Shown piece after piece: positions 26,830 through 36,265 of a stretch of DNA of 64,000 nt (positions are counted from its first letter, which is position 1; each line of letters begins with the position of its first letter). This stretch comes from CAZIAK01 sp964537035. Its GTDB lineage: Bacteria; Planctomycetota; B15-G4. The stretch is taken from assembly GCA_964537035.1 (NCBI GenBank), contig CAZIAK010000020.1:1-64000 (forward strand), written 5' to 3'. A program made the position numbers and the translations under genes. The notes below the pieces were generated by a model. That model was not told the DNA's origin. It saw nothing but the letters and a program-made list of their open reading frames with translations, and did not search any database.

Positions 26830-28604
26830 GGTGCGCCGTCCTCCTCGTCGGGGAGCTCCGCGGGCTGCGCCGAGCCTGCTGGTGGTGTCCATGTCGACGA
26901 CAGCGGCGAGGGCTCCGCCGATTCCTGGGCACCGGGCCGCTGCGACAGCTGACGAGACAGCTCCTCCGCCAGGCGAATCGAAAGGGCCACGAGGGTCAAG
27001 GTGGGATTGGCGCAGCCGCTCGTCGGAAACACCGACGACCCCGCCAGGTAGACGTTGGCCACGGTGTGCAAGCGGCCGTCCGGGCGTACGACAGAGCTCG
27101 CCGGGTCATGTCCCATGCGCGTGGTGCCCATGTGATGGCTGGCGTCCTGATCGATGGGCCAGGGATCTTCGGCGCCGGTCAGGGGGCCTTGCAGCGTGCC
27201 GAATCCGCTGGCCTCCAGGTCGCTGGCCAGGGCCTCGTGCACGGCCACGATGGAGCGCTTGTCGATGGCGGTGGCGCCGTGCCGCACCACGGTGATCGGG
27301 CGGCCGTCGATGTCTGGCTCGCTGCCCAGCACCACCCGATTGTCCGGGTCAGGTTCCATCTCCAAGAAGTTGCGCAGGCGCACCCGGGAGATCTTGGGCG
27401 CCTTGCGATCGCGCACTCGGGCCACCACGTAGCGCAACACCATGGGCAGGTTCACCAGCACGGTGACGAGCAGCACCAGGTAGTCCGTCCACCGCTTGCG
27501 CTGGTTCTGCAGGTCGCTGTCGTCGCCAGTTTCTGAGTAGTCGCGCAGGTTCACCAGCTTGCCGCCGCGGCTGCGCTTGGTCATCAGCCCACCCACGCTG
27601 CGACTGCGTTTGACCAGATAGACCAGGGCCTCCACACCCTTGCAGTCTGACCAGGGAAACAAGGGTTCGAAGCGGACGTAGGCATTGAGCAGGCCCTGCT
27701 CGCGCTGTGTCTCCGGGGGCAGGTGCAGCCCCGCATAGCCCGCGTAGTCCCCCACCAGGCAGCCGAACAGCCAGGGCAGCTCGCGGGCCGGCTGAGCCAG
27801 GCGCACGATGCCGTGGTAGTTCTTGGGGTGGTTCATCAGGTAGCGACCCACCTGATCATGCTCGTTGCCCAGACCAGCGGCGCACAGATCGGTGGACGAC
27901 AACAGCAGGCGCGGGTTCTCAAGGCCGCCCGTGGCCAGCACGAAGATCTTCGCACTGATCTCGAGCTCTTGACCGGCCGACGTGCGCAGGGCCGCGCGCT
28001 GAATGCTGTCTTCGGAGCCGTCGGCACAGAGCCGCTGCACAGTGGCGTCGAGATAGAGATCGACCCCGGGCAGCTCGAACACCTCACCGTGATCGGCGCC
28101 GAAGTCTTGCGCCTCGGCTCGGGCCAGGAAGACCTTCTCTTGCAGCGTCTTCCAGTGCGGGCAGGGGTCGCCCTTGGTCTTGACCTTGTCGAAGCCTCCG
28201 GGTGCGTACTCGTGAAGAGGCGCGAAATGGTAGCGCTCGGCGGCGGCGTCCCAGTAGGCCAGCAGCTCGTCTCGGGCGAGGGGCCAGCCCGAGTGACGGA
28301 GCCAGGGGCGGTCCTCCAGGTCGATCTCATCGAGAGGCGCAGACAGCCCCGACCACGCGGTGGACGAACCACCCAACACCCGCTCCCGCGAGTACTCCTT
28401 GATCTGGATGCCTTCGCTCTGCACCAGACGCAGCGCATCGCCACGGCGGGTGGGCTGGCGACGACCGCTCTCCAGCACGGCGATGGCAAAGCCCGAGCGG
28501 GAGAGTTCCCGCGCCAGGGTCATTCCCGCCGGGCCCGAACCAATGATGCAGAGATCGACGGCGGGCAGCTGCTGCCGCGGATCGATCGCGAGGTCATGGA
28601 TCAC
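26826..28604 (-). CDS. GMC-family FAD-dependent oxidoreductase
   Basis: 592 residues. The FAD-binding motif is CIIGSGPAGMTLARELSRSG followed by the acidic VLESG. The GMC C-terminal motif is present: HHMGTTRMG, then NVYLAGSSVFPTSGCANPTLT. Members oxidise alcohols, sugars or sterols; here the substrate is unknown. It lies between the OPT transporter gene (11 nt upstream) and the Gfo/Idh-type gene (ATGA overlap), so transport plus two oxidoreductases form one likely operon. GTG start at 28604. Confidence 0.92.
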   Translation of the reverse strand: MIHDLAIDPRQQLPAVDLCIIGSGPAGMTLARELSRSGFAIAVLESGRRQPTRRGDALRLVQSEGIQIKEYSRERVLGGSSTAWSGLSAPLDEIDLEDRPWLRHSGWPLARDELLAYWDAAAERYHFAPLHEYAPGGFDKVKTKGDPCPHWKTLQEKVFLARAEAQDFGADHGEVFELPGVDLYLDATVQRLCADGSEDSIQRAALRTSAGQELEISAKIFVLATGGLENPRLLLSSTDLCAAGLGNEHDQVGRYLMNHPKNYHGIVRLAQPARELPWLFGCLVGDYAGYAGLHLPPETQREQGLLNAYVRFEPLFPWSDCKGVEALVYLVKRSRSVGGLMTKRSRGGKLVNLRDYSETGDDSDLQNQRKRWTDYLVLLVTVLVNLPMVLRYVVARVRDRKAPKISRVRLRNFLEMEPDPDNRVVLGSEPDIDGRPITVVRHGATAIDKRSIVAVHEALASDLEASGFGTLQGPLTGAEDPWPIDQDASHHMGTTRMGHDPASSVVRPDGRLHTVANVYLAGSSVFPTSGCANPTLTLVALSIRLAEELSRQLSQRPGAQESAEPSPLSSTWTPPAGSAQPAELPDEEDGAP

Positions 28605-28614
28605 GGCGCGGTCA

Positions 28615-30459
28615 TCAAGTGGCGATGTAGAACAGGTCCAGATCGAAGAAGGCCAGGGCCTCGACCAACACGATGAGCAAGATGCTCAGGATCGCCGCGG
28701 CCGCGAAGACGGACGCACCGGCGAGCATGGTGTCGTTGCTTGCATGGTGATCGGCGTCAGCACGTTCGCCGCCACTCTTGCCTCGGGTGTAGAACCAGGT
28801 GGCCACGCCCTTGATCAAGCCGCCCACGAAGATGCCCGCCGAGGTGGGCACGCCTACCAACATGCCGATGCCGATGCCGAAAATGGACGGCATCCATTTC
28901 GCGGTGGCAGGCCAGACGGTGAGGAACGCGTAGACCGTGCCTACCACGCTGACGATGAGAATGGCCGTGAGCAAGGCGCCGCTGGGTTCGAAGCCGCCGG
29001 TCATGGCTTCGGCCATGGCGGCCCAGACCTGGGCGCCGGGAGCTGGCAGTGACGAGCCTTCACCGATGCCCTGCTGATCCACGAGCATGTTGAGCACGGG
29101 GATGGATGCCACCGCGCCGATGATGGCGCCGAAGAACTGCACCGACGTCTGGTGCGTGGGGTTGGCGTCGACCAGATGGCCGGTGCGGTAGTCCTGCATC
29201 ATGTCCACGGCGGCGGCCGCCAGAGTGCCGCCCACCACGGCCATGCCCAACATGGCGATGGTCCCCGAGGAGATCAGCCAGAAGAAACCGGACAGCAGCA
29301 CGATGGCCACCAGGCGCACCGGGTTGATGTCCGTGTCGCCGGTGACCCGCCCGTTGACCACGCACAGGGGCCAGGCGATGGCGATGGTGATCACGGCCAC
29401 GTGCCAGGGCAGGTCGAAGACCAGCTGGGCGGTCCAGCCGATGGTCAGGGCGGCCAAGGCACCGATCACACCGTAGACGAAGGCCTTTCCTGCCGGTGCG
29501 GGGTAAGACGTGCGTCCGGGGGTGAACCCTGGGGGCACAGACGCTGGCTGGTGAAACATGTAGGCGAACAAGATCGTGCCGAAGGTCGGCAGGGTCATGA
29601 CGGCGATGGCCAGCCAGCGGTTCCAGTCGCCGGCGTTCTCGGTCACCGTGGTGCCCAGCTCGTTCACATAGGTGAACGCAGCCAGGCCGCCGACGTAGTC
29701 CTCAAGGAAAAACGGCGCCGCCAACGCGCCGATCAACATGCCGATGCCCACCCGAGGGCCGACCACGATGCCGATGCCGTAATAAAGGGGGTCAACGCCG
29801 AGGCCCACGCCCTTGCCCGCCCAGCGCTCGCCCTCACCGTTGAACATCATCCAGTCGGTGACCCAGGCCGCGCCGTCCTTCACGCCCGTGAGCTTGACCG
29901 GGATGGTCAAGATCGCCGCCACGGTGCCCCACAGCTTGAGCAGGAACATGGGGCGGTTGCGCTCGCCCGGGGCCAGCTCCTTGCTCACGGCGGTCTGGAT
30001 CACCGCGCAGGCCGTGCCCGAGGGGAAGAAGTAGCGCACCATCTGCTTGCGCACGGTCGAGCCGATGATCGCGCCCAGCATGCCCATGGCCGCGAAGAGC
30101 ACGATGAGCAGGGTCGTGTCCGGCTTGAAGTCGGGCTGGATGATGCGGACCGCTGCGTAGCTGGCCACGGCGAAGCCCACGCTACCGCCGGCGCTGACCA
30201 TGGTCTGGCCCAGATTCAGGGTGTGCACCGACGGCTTCACCGGGCTGATCACACCCAGGATCAAGACCGAGAGCATGACCGCGATGATCGACCCCGTATC
30301 ACCCCAGCCGATGAGCAGGGTGGTGTAGATGTTGGCTGCCGCCAGAACCGCCGCCAGGATGGCGAAGGTCACCCACTCGGCGAGGCGCAGGGGCGGCATG
30401 TGCCCCGAGGGCTCGGCCTCGATCACGGGGACGGGGTCAGCGGGCGAGTCAGCAGCCAT
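28615..30459 (-). CDS. OPT/YSL-family transporter
   Basis: 614 residues with about 14 hydrophobic segments. OPT-family features include YFFPSGTACAVIQTA and GGTLAAAAVDMMQDYRTGHL, with GIGIVVGPRVGIGMLIGAL between. The family moves oligopeptides or metal-chelate complexes by proton coupling. It is the first gene of the OPT-GMC-Gfo/Idh run. The ATG at 30459 has GAGGAT about 6 nt upstream. It is divergent from the LOG-family gene over 168 bp. Confidence 0.9.
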   Translation of the reverse strand: MAADSPADPVPVIEAEPSGHMPPLRLAEWVTFAILAAVLAAANIYTTLLIGWGDTGSIIAVMLSVLILGVISPVKPSVHTLNLGQTMVSAGGSVGFAVASYAAVRIIQPDFKPDTTLLIVLFAAMGMLGAIIGSTVRKQMVRYFFPSGTACAVIQTAVSKELAPGERNRPMFLLKLWGTVAAILTIPVKLTGVKDGAAWVTDWMMFNGEGERWAGKGVGLGVDPLYYGIGIVVGPRVGIGMLIGALAAPFFLEDYVGGLAAFTYVNELGTTVTENAGDWNRWLAIAVMTLPTFGTILFAYMFHQPASVPPGFTPGRTSYPAPAGKAFVYGVIGALAALTIGWTAQLVFDLPWHVAVITIAIAWPLCVVNGRVTGDTDINPVRLVAIVLLSGFFWLISSGTIAMLGMAVVGGTLAAAAVDMMQDYRTGHLVDANPTHQTSVQFFGAIIGAVASIPVLNMLVDQQGIGEGSSLPAPGAQVWAAMAEAMTGGFEPSGALLTAILIVSVVGTVYAFLTVWPATAKWMPSIFGIGIGMLVGVPTSAGIFVGGLIKGVATWFYTRGKSGGERADADHHASNDTMLAGASVFAAAAILSILLIVLVEALAFFDLDLFYIAT

Positions 30460-30627
30460 GGACAGATCCTCGGTGGTCGGGGACCGCCTCTATACCAATC
30501 CTGTGCTTCAGGCACACGCTCGGCGGCTCGACCTTGCCGGTTTGAGCCCGTCCCCCGCAGGCGCAGAAGTGATCATTCGCCCGGTTCTTTCTGGGATCTG
30601 CGGCCCAACCCTGATACCTACGGGGCC

Positions 30628-31446
30628 ATGGCAACCAACAAAGAGCACAAAGTGGTCAAGGCCTACGAGAACACGGCCTTCATGAACGAGCCCAAGGCCC
30701 GGTCTCTGCGCATCCTCGCAGAGTACCTGGAGCCCAAGACGCGCTTCGAAGAACTCGGCGTGCGAGACACGATCGTGATCTTCGGCTCGGCTCGCATCAA
30801 ATCGAAGGTTGAGGCCGAGGCGGCGCTGAAGGCGGCCCGGGACGAGGGCGGGGATCTGGCCCTGGCCGAGCGCAACATGGCCATGTCCAAGTACTACGAG
30901 GCCGCTCGCGAGCTGGCTGCTCGGCTGACCACCTGGTCGCTGGGGCTCTCCGGCACTGAGAAGCGCTTCGTGGTCTGCTCAGGCGGTGGCCCGGGCATCA
31001 TGGAGGCATCGAACCGCGGCGCCCACGAGTCCGGCGGCCAGAACATCGGCCTCAACGTGTCCCTGCCCTTCGAGCAGTCAGGGAACCCTTACAGCACCCC
31101 TGAGCTGACCTTTGAATTCCATTACTTCTTCATGCGCAAGTTCTGGTTCACGTATTTGGCCAAGGCCATGATCGTGATGCCAGGGGGCTTCGGCACCCTC
31201 GACGAGTTCATGGAGGTCATGACCCTGGTGCAGACGCTCAAGATCAAGAAACACCTGCCGGTGGTGCTTTTCGGCACCGAATTCTGGTCAAAGGTGCTGA
31301 ACCTCGAGGCCCTGATCGAAGCGGGCACGATCAACGCCACCGATCTCGACCTGTTCTTCCGCACCGACTCCGTGGACGACGCCTTCGACTTCCTGGTCCA
31401 GCAGCTCACCGAGCACGGCCTGACCGACGACGGGCTCACCCTCTGA
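30628..31446 (+). CDS. LOG-family protein (TIGR00730, cytokinin riboside phosphoribohydrolase-like)
   Basis: 272 residues with the two family motifs: SGGGPGIMEASNRGA and PGGFGTLDE. Characterised LOG proteins cleave nucleoside 5'-monophosphates at the base-ribose bond; many bacterial members are mis-annotated as lysine decarboxylases. The N-terminal 60 residues (MNEPKARSLRILAEYLEP) are typical of the longer bacterial type. The ATG at 30628 was chosen; the open frame upstream runs antisense through the OPT gene and is not credible. Confidence 0.92.
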   Translation: MATNKEHKVVKAYENTAFMNEPKARSLRILAEYLEPKTRFEELGVRDTIVIFGSARIKSKVEAEAALKAARDEGGDLALAERNMAMSKYYEAARELAARLTTWSLGLSGTEKRFVVCSGGGPGIMEASNRGAHESGGQNIGLNVSLPFEQSGNPYSTPELTFEFHYFFMRKFWFTYLAKAMIVMPGGFGTLDEFMEVMTLVQTLKIKKHLPVVLFGTEFWSKVLNLEALIEAGTINATDLDLFFRTDSVDDAFDFLVQQLTEHGLTDDGLTL

Positions 31447-31574
31447 GCACCCTCTCTCAGGGCCTGAGGGGGCTCTGAGAGGCTCCTCCAGCCCTGAGGC
31501 CCCGCTGGCCCCCGGGGGCTGATATGCTACCGCACAGTTCTTGCCAAGGCCCTGAAGCTCCCCCGAGTGCTCCC

Positions 31575-32348
31575 ATGGTTTCATCGATGTTGCGTCGGCT
31601 TTGCGCCGGCATGCTCTGCCTTGCTGCGCTGGTCTCGACCAGCGGCACCGTCGCAGCCCACCAGACGATCATGACCCCCAATGGCTCGGACGTGCTCATC
31701 GTCGGCGAGCAGGCCACCATGTCCTGGGTCATCGTGCTGCAGCACGACACCATCAACTGGGACATGCACTACTCGATCGACGGCGGCGACTCCTGGATCC
31801 TGCTGGCCAAGGACGTGCCCGCTATCGGCGACCTCTCCCCGGGCTCCATGCACAGCTACGACTTCCTGGTCACCCCGGCCATGGTCTCGAACACGGTCCG
31901 CTTCAAGCTGAAGATGGACAACCTGTTCTCGCCCGACATGGTCGACGTGAGTGACGACGACACCATCGTCACCACCGGCCCCTGGGCCGACATCGGCACC
32001 GCCCTCCCCGGCGCACAGGGCACGGCCCAACTCGGCGGCAGCGGAGATCTGACCCCCGGTTCTGCGGGCGTGCTCACCCTCGACGGCGCTCCGGCCGGCG
32101 TTCCGGTGACCCTGTTCTTCTCGGGCACCACCATGTTCGAGCCTCTCCTTGGCGGCACCATGGTCCCCGGCTGGACGCTCTACTCCGTGCAGACGGGCAC
32201 GGACAGCGGCGGCTCCCTGGCCTTGCCCTTCCGTTGGCCTCTCGACGCGGTGCAGGGCGACAAGCTGATCGTGCAGGCCTGGTGGCCCGACCAGGGTGGT
32301 GCTGAAGGCGCCGCTGCCTCCAACGCCATGGTGCTGGCCACGCCCTAG
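31575..32348 (+). CDS. Secreted protein with a C-terminal beta-rich module
   Basis: 257 residues with a signal peptide (LCAGMLCLAALVSTSGTVAA). Residues 30-130 look like an Ig-like or cell-wall-associated beta domain (GEQATMSWVIVLQHDTINWD). The C-terminal half (TPGSAGVLTLDGAPAGVPV, then MVPGWTLYSV) is the Gly/Leu-rich module seen at the ends of secreted proteins in this kind of genome. Function is unknown. It follows the LOG gene on the same strand after a GC-rich, hairpin-prone 128-bp gap. ATG at 31587 is an alternative start. Confidence 0.7.
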   Translation: MVSSMLRRLCAGMLCLAALVSTSGTVAAHQTIMTPNGSDVLIVGEQATMSWVIVLQHDTINWDMHYSIDGGDSWILLAKDVPAIGDLSPGSMHSYDFLVTPAMVSNTVRFKLKMDNLFSPDMVDVSDDDTIVTTGPWADIGTALPGAQGTAQLGGSGDLTPGSAGVLTLDGAPAGVPVTLFFSGTTMFEPLLGGTMVPGWTLYSVQTGTDSGGSLALPFRWPLDAVQGDKLIVQAWWPDQGGAEGAAASNAMVLATP

Positions 32349-32369
32349 CAGGCCGCGACCTGCCTGGGC

Positions 32370-33770
32370 TCAGTTGCCGGGCAGGGCGCTACGCCCCCCG
32401 GCGATCAACTCGAACGTCCGCACGCCCACGGGCCGGGTGTCACCGATCTCGTAGGTGGTGACCTGCTCCAAACGCAAGAGCCCTTCGAGGGGGAGTTCGG
32501 GCGAGACGATCGTCTCCAGCTCCACCGTGAACGGGATCTTGTTCGTGCGCGCCGTGAAGCTCCCGCGCAGGCTCGCGTTCACGCGATAGACACGGAGTTC
32601 TCCGCCGTCGTCCGACTCCCAGACGCCTGAAGCAATGTGGGATGCGTCCAGCTGCAGGCCTCCGTCGAGAGGCTGGCCGTCGTCGCGCAAGGCAGTCCAG
32701 CGCTCGATGACCGACAGGTCGGCGGCCCGCAACTCCTGGGTCTGCAGGCGTTGATCGCCCAGCGTGCTGGAGCACTGCAAGACGATGCCAGAGGCATCCG
32801 TGCGGGCGACCATGCGCAACATGTCCATGGTCCCGCTGCCTTCGCCGCCGCCGACCTGGTAGCGAGCCCAGTCTCCGAACTGGCTGCTGGCCAACTGATC
32901 CGTGAGCACATCCATGGAGCAAGGCTTGCCATCGGGGACGAATCGCCCTGATTTGGGGACGCGCTCAACGGCGACATCGACCAGGCCATCAGCCACGTCG
33001 ATCCAGCGGGGGTCAAGGGGCTTGTAGCGATAGGTCAAGAATCCCGCGCCCTCAAGCTGGGACACGGTGTAGACCGTCTCCTTCACCTTGGGAAAGGCCG
33101 CCTCGATCACGCGGACTCTCGTGTGGCCCTCATCGGCGAACTCCTTGAAGACCATGGCGTGGGCGTCGAACTTGTTGATCAGATCGCCGGCGAGCAGCGA
33201 AGCGTAGTCGGGCAGCTCGTAGCACAGCCGGGCCAACGAGCGAGTGGACTGCTTGACCGGCAGCTGCCAGCAGCGGGCCACGAAGCCTGAGCAATCCACC
33301 CCCACGGCGACGGCCGAGGCGTCCAGGTTCACGCCGTCGGTGAGCTGGCCTGCAGGCGAGCCAGCCGCCACCGCCCGGTCGAACTGAGCGAGGGTGCTGA
33401 AGCCGCCCCACTTGTAGGGCACGCCCACGTTCAGTCGCCCGTCGCCGTGCCAGCCGTCGTCACGATGACCGTCGTCAGGTGTGTCCACGTGGATGCCGTC
33501 GCCGTCAGGGCCATGCAGTCGGTTGGCATCACTGGCCCACCACTCGTGCTGCGCGTACGACTCGGCGATGGCCAAGATCTCCTCGCGGACGGTGGCCTCG
33601 CCTTCGTCTGGCCGCTGGACGGGCACACCCCCGGCGGGCAGGGCCGCAACCTCGAGTCGCTCGGAGGCCTGAGGCCTCGACAGATCTTGGCCGGCGAGCA
33701 CAGGGGCCAGGGCGAGCTGAATCGCCAACGCGAGGCCAGGGCCAGCCAACAACCAACGGCGTGGGAGCAT
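32370..33770 (-). CDS. Exported NlpC/P60-like cysteine hydrolase domain protein
   Basis: 466 residues with a signal peptide (WLLAGPGLALAIQLALAPVLA). Residues 100-215 carry NlpC/P60 marks: GVPYKWGGFS, VDCSGFVARCW with the candidate nucleophile Cys, and LLAGDLINKFDAHAMVF with the candidate His. Such enzymes cut peptidoglycan stem peptides. The C-terminal 250 residues are beta-rich and unrecognised. It is divergent from the benzoyl-CoA cluster and convergent with the secreted protein gene before it. Confidence 0.8.
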   Translation of the reverse strand: MLPRRWLLAGPGLALAIQLALAPVLAGQDLSRPQASERLEVAALPAGGVPVQRPDEGEATVREEILAIAESYAQHEWWASDANRLHGPDGDGIHVDTPDDGHRDDGWHGDGRLNVGVPYKWGGFSTLAQFDRAVAAGSPAGQLTDGVNLDASAVAVGVDCSGFVARCWQLPVKQSTRSLARLCYELPDYASLLAGDLINKFDAHAMVFKEFADEGHTRVRVIEAAFPKVKETVYTVSQLEGAGFLTYRYKPLDPRWIDVADGLVDVAVERVPKSGRFVPDGKPCSMDVLTDQLASSQFGDWARYQVGGGEGSGTMDMLRMVARTDASGIVLQCSSTLGDQRLQTQELRAADLSVIERWTALRDDGQPLDGGLQLDASHIASGVWESDDGGELRVYRVNASLRGSFTARTNKIPFTVELETIVSPELPLEGLLRLEQVTTYEIGDTRPVGVRTFELIAGGRSALPGN

Positions 33771-33944
33771 GGAAGGTCTTCTCAGTGGTCGCGGGATGAA
33801 ACCCCTCGCACGGCGGGCAGCTGAAAGCCACGCGAGAGCGGCGGGTCGGCGGCATCAAGGGAGCTGTCATCCTGCCAGTTCTGTAGCTTCGCGGCGCCCA
33901 CAGGCCTTTCCCGTCACGAGAACGCTCCCCTCTGAGAGAATCAG

Positions 33945-33973
33945 TTGACCACTGAGTCAATAGAGTGGATAGT
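33945..33973 (+). promoter_or_regulatory. Candidate promoter and overlapping inverted repeat for the benzoyl-CoA cluster
   Basis: TTGACC at 33945-33950 and GATAGT at 33968-33973 are 17 bp apart and look like -35 and -10 boxes, 48 bp before the had start. The -35 box is the left arm of TTGAC-N6-GTCAA (33945-33960), a perfect 5-bp inverted repeat. A repressor bound there would cover the -35 region. The remainder of the 250-bp gap shows no gene. Confidence 0.5.
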
Positions 33974-34020
33974 CATGTGAGTTCCTGACGAGGCACTATA
34001 TTTCCTTAGAGAGACGCGCC

Positions 34021-35094
34021 ATGCAGGTCGCTGGATGGATGGTCAACCAAGCCGCCGAACCCATGGTCGAAACGTCCCGGGAGGCCACCCCTGGACCTGA
34101 CGAGGTGCTCGTCGAGGTGGCGGGCTGCGGCGTGTGCCACACAGACCTGGGCTTCTTCTATGAGGGAGTCCCCACCCGACACGCCTTCCCACTGACCCTC
34201 GGTCACGAGATCTCTGGCTCCGTCGTGGCTGCGGGGGCAGGGGCGACGAGCTGGGTCGGCCAGCAGGTCGTGGTGCCAGCGGTGATCCCCTGCGGCCACT
34301 GCCCGGCCTGCGACGACGGCATGGGCTCGATCTGCAAGGCCCAGATCTTCCCGGGCAACGACGTGCACGGCGGCTTCGCCACCCACGTGGTGGTGCCAGC
34401 CGAGGGGCTCTGCCCCGTGCCCGACCTGTCCGACCCGAGCATCAACAAGGCCGACCTGTCCCTGGCAGACCTCTCGGTCATCGCGGACGCGGTCTCCACC
34501 CCCTACCAGGCGATCCTGCGCAGCGGACTGGGCAGCGGCGATGTGGCCGTGTTCGTGGGCGCGGGAGGCGTGGGAGGATTCGGCGTGCAGCTGGCCGCCG
34601 CCCTCGGTGCCCACGTGGTGGCCATCGATGCGGACAGCGATCGCCTTGAGCGGCTGCGAGACCATGGCGCCGGGCTCACCCTCGACGTCACCGAGTTCGA
34701 CTTCAAGTCGATCAAGAAAGCCGTACGGGGCTTCGCCGCTGAACACGCCGTCCCCAGCTGGCGGGTGCGCATCTTCGAGACGTCAGGAACCCCCGCCGGA
34801 CAACAGACCGCCTTCGGCTTGCTAGGGCACGGGGGCTACCTCTCGGTGGTCGGCTTCACGCCCAAGAAGGTCGAGCTGCGCCTCTCCAACCTCATGGCCT
34901 TCGACGCCAAGGCAGAAGGCAACTGGGGCTGCCTGCCCGAACACTACCCGGCCATCGTCGACCTCTGCCTCTCGGGCAAGGTCCGGCTGGCACCGTTTGT
35001 CGAGCACCGACCGCTCTCGTCCATCAACGAAACCTTTGCCGAGCTGCACGACACCAGCCTTCCCCGGCGCGTCGTGCTCATCCCGGAGTCCTGA
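34021..35094 (+). CDS. had: 6-hydroxycyclohex-1-ene-1-carbonyl-CoA dehydrogenase
   Basis: 357 residues, zinc-type medium-chain dehydrogenase. Zinc and structural ligands are visible (GCGVCHTDLGF, GHEISG, PCGHCPACDDGMGSIC) and the NAD motif is GAGGVGGFG. In the Thauera-type benzoyl-CoA pathway this enzyme oxidises 6-hydroxycyclohexene-carbonyl-CoA to the 6-oxo form. The assignment rests on family resemblance plus position: it starts the had-oah-dch-bcrCBAD run, and the next gene begins 2 nt after its stop. AGAGAG lies about 7 nt before the start. Confidence 0.9.
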   Translation: MQVAGWMVNQAAEPMVETSREATPGPDEVLVEVAGCGVCHTDLGFFYEGVPTRHAFPLTLGHEISGSVVAAGAGATSWVGQQVVVPAVIPCGHCPACDDGMGSICKAQIFPGNDVHGGFATHVVVPAEGLCPVPDLSDPSINKADLSLADLSVIADAVSTPYQAILRSGLGSGDVAVFVGAGGVGGFGVQLAAALGAHVVAIDADSDRLERLRDHGAGLTLDVTEFDFKSIKKAVRGFAAEHAVPSWRVRIFETSGTPAGQQTAFGLLGHGGYLSVVGFTPKKVELRLSNLMAFDAKAEGNWGCLPEHYPAIVDLCLSGKVRLAPFVEHRPLSSINETFAELHDTSLPRRVVLIPES

Positions 35095-35096
35095 TC

Positions 35097-36218
35097 ATGG
35101 CTGACCACACCGAGTTCAAGAACCACGACCTCGACCCCAACCTGTCGTTCGAGGGCGTGCTCTACGATGAGCAACCCCTGCGCGATCCGTCTGGCAACGA
35201 GGTGGACGGCCTGCACGTGGTGCGCATCACGCTCGACAACCCCAAGCAGTACAACTCGTACACCACCACCATGGTGAAGGGCGTGATCTTCGGCATGCGC
35301 CGGGCCAGCAACGACCGCGGCTGCGTGGCGGTGATCTTCACCGGCTCGGGCAGCAAGGCCTTCTGCACCGGCGGCAACACCGCCGAGTACGCCGAGTACT
35401 ACGCCGGGCGGCCCGAGGAGTACCGGCAGTACATGCGCCTGTTCAACGACATGGTCACGGCCATCCTGCACTGTGACAAGCCGGTGATCTGCCGGGTCAA
35501 CGGCATGCGCATCGCGGGTGGGCAAGAGATCGGCATGGCCTGCGACTTCACCGTGGCCAGCGACCTCGCGATTTTTGGTCAGGCGGGACCGCGCCACGGC
35601 TCGGCACCCGACGGCGGCAGCACCGACTTCCTGCCCCTCTTCGTGGGCATCGAGGCGGCCATGGAGAGCTGCACCCTCTGCGAAAACTGGACCGCCCACA
35701 AGGCCAAGCGCCTGGGCCTGATCAGCGCCATCGCGCCGGCGCTGAAGATCGACGGCCAGTTCGTCCCCAACCCCTTGGTCGTCACCGACCAGATGCTCGA
35801 TGAGTGCGGCAACCTAGTGCATGGCGAGAGTCGCACGGGTGACGAACTCGCTGCCGCAAAGGCCCTGCTCAAGTCGGGCGAGGTCGATCTCTCGCTGCTC
35901 GACGAAGCGGTCGACGAGCTGATCTGGAAGCTGGCCAATACCATGCCCGGCTGTCTGTCCAAGACCCTGGAGAGCGTGCGCAAGCACAAGCTGGCTCAGT
36001 GGGATCGCAATCGTGAGACCAACCGGGCCTGGCTCGGCCTGAACATGATGACCGAGGGCCGCACGGGCTTCCGAGCCTTCCACGAAGGGAACCGCGCCTG
36101 TCGCGAGGCGGACTTCCTGCTGCTGCGCCAGCGCCTGGCCGAGGGTGCGGTCTGGGGCGAAGCGCTGGTGGACGACGTGCTGGCCCGGGCCCACGGCAAG
36201 GAGCCCCAGCCCGCCTGA
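35097..36218 (+). CDS. oah: 6-oxocyclohex-1-ene-1-carbonyl-CoA hydrolase (ring-opening; Oah/BamA)
   Basis: 373 residues, crotonase superfamily, but longer than ordinary crotonases and with the Oah-specific regions NPKQYNSYTTTMVKG, FCTGGNTAEYAEYY and GQAGPRHGSAPDGGSTDFLP. It adds water to the oxo-cyclohexene CoA ester and cleaves the ring hydrolytically, giving 3-hydroxypimeloyl-CoA. This gene is a widely used marker for anaerobic aromatic degraders. It sits between had and dch, within 50 nt of each. Confidence 0.95.
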   Translation: MADHTEFKNHDLDPNLSFEGVLYDEQPLRDPSGNEVDGLHVVRITLDNPKQYNSYTTTMVKGVIFGMRRASNDRGCVAVIFTGSGSKAFCTGGNTAEYAEYYAGRPEEYRQYMRLFNDMVTAILHCDKPVICRVNGMRIAGGQEIGMACDFTVASDLAIFGQAGPRHGSAPDGGSTDFLPLFVGIEAAMESCTLCENWTAHKAKRLGLISAIAPALKIDGQFVPNPLVVTDQMLDECGNLVHGESRTGDELAAAKALLKSGEVDLSLLDEAVDELIWKLANTMPGCLSKTLESVRKHKLAQWDRNRETNRAWLGLNMMTEGRTGFRAFHEGNRACREADFLLLRQRLAEGAVWGEALVDDVLARAHGKEPQPA

Positions 36219-36265
36219 ACTCTCGCCCTTCCGAAATCTCGCCCTCCTGACCTCCCGAGACGACC

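Noticed and set aside
29152..30627. N-terminal extension of the LOG-family protein running back through the OPT gene
   Set aside because: The extension is His/Gln-rich antisense of the transporter and LOG homology starts at 30628.
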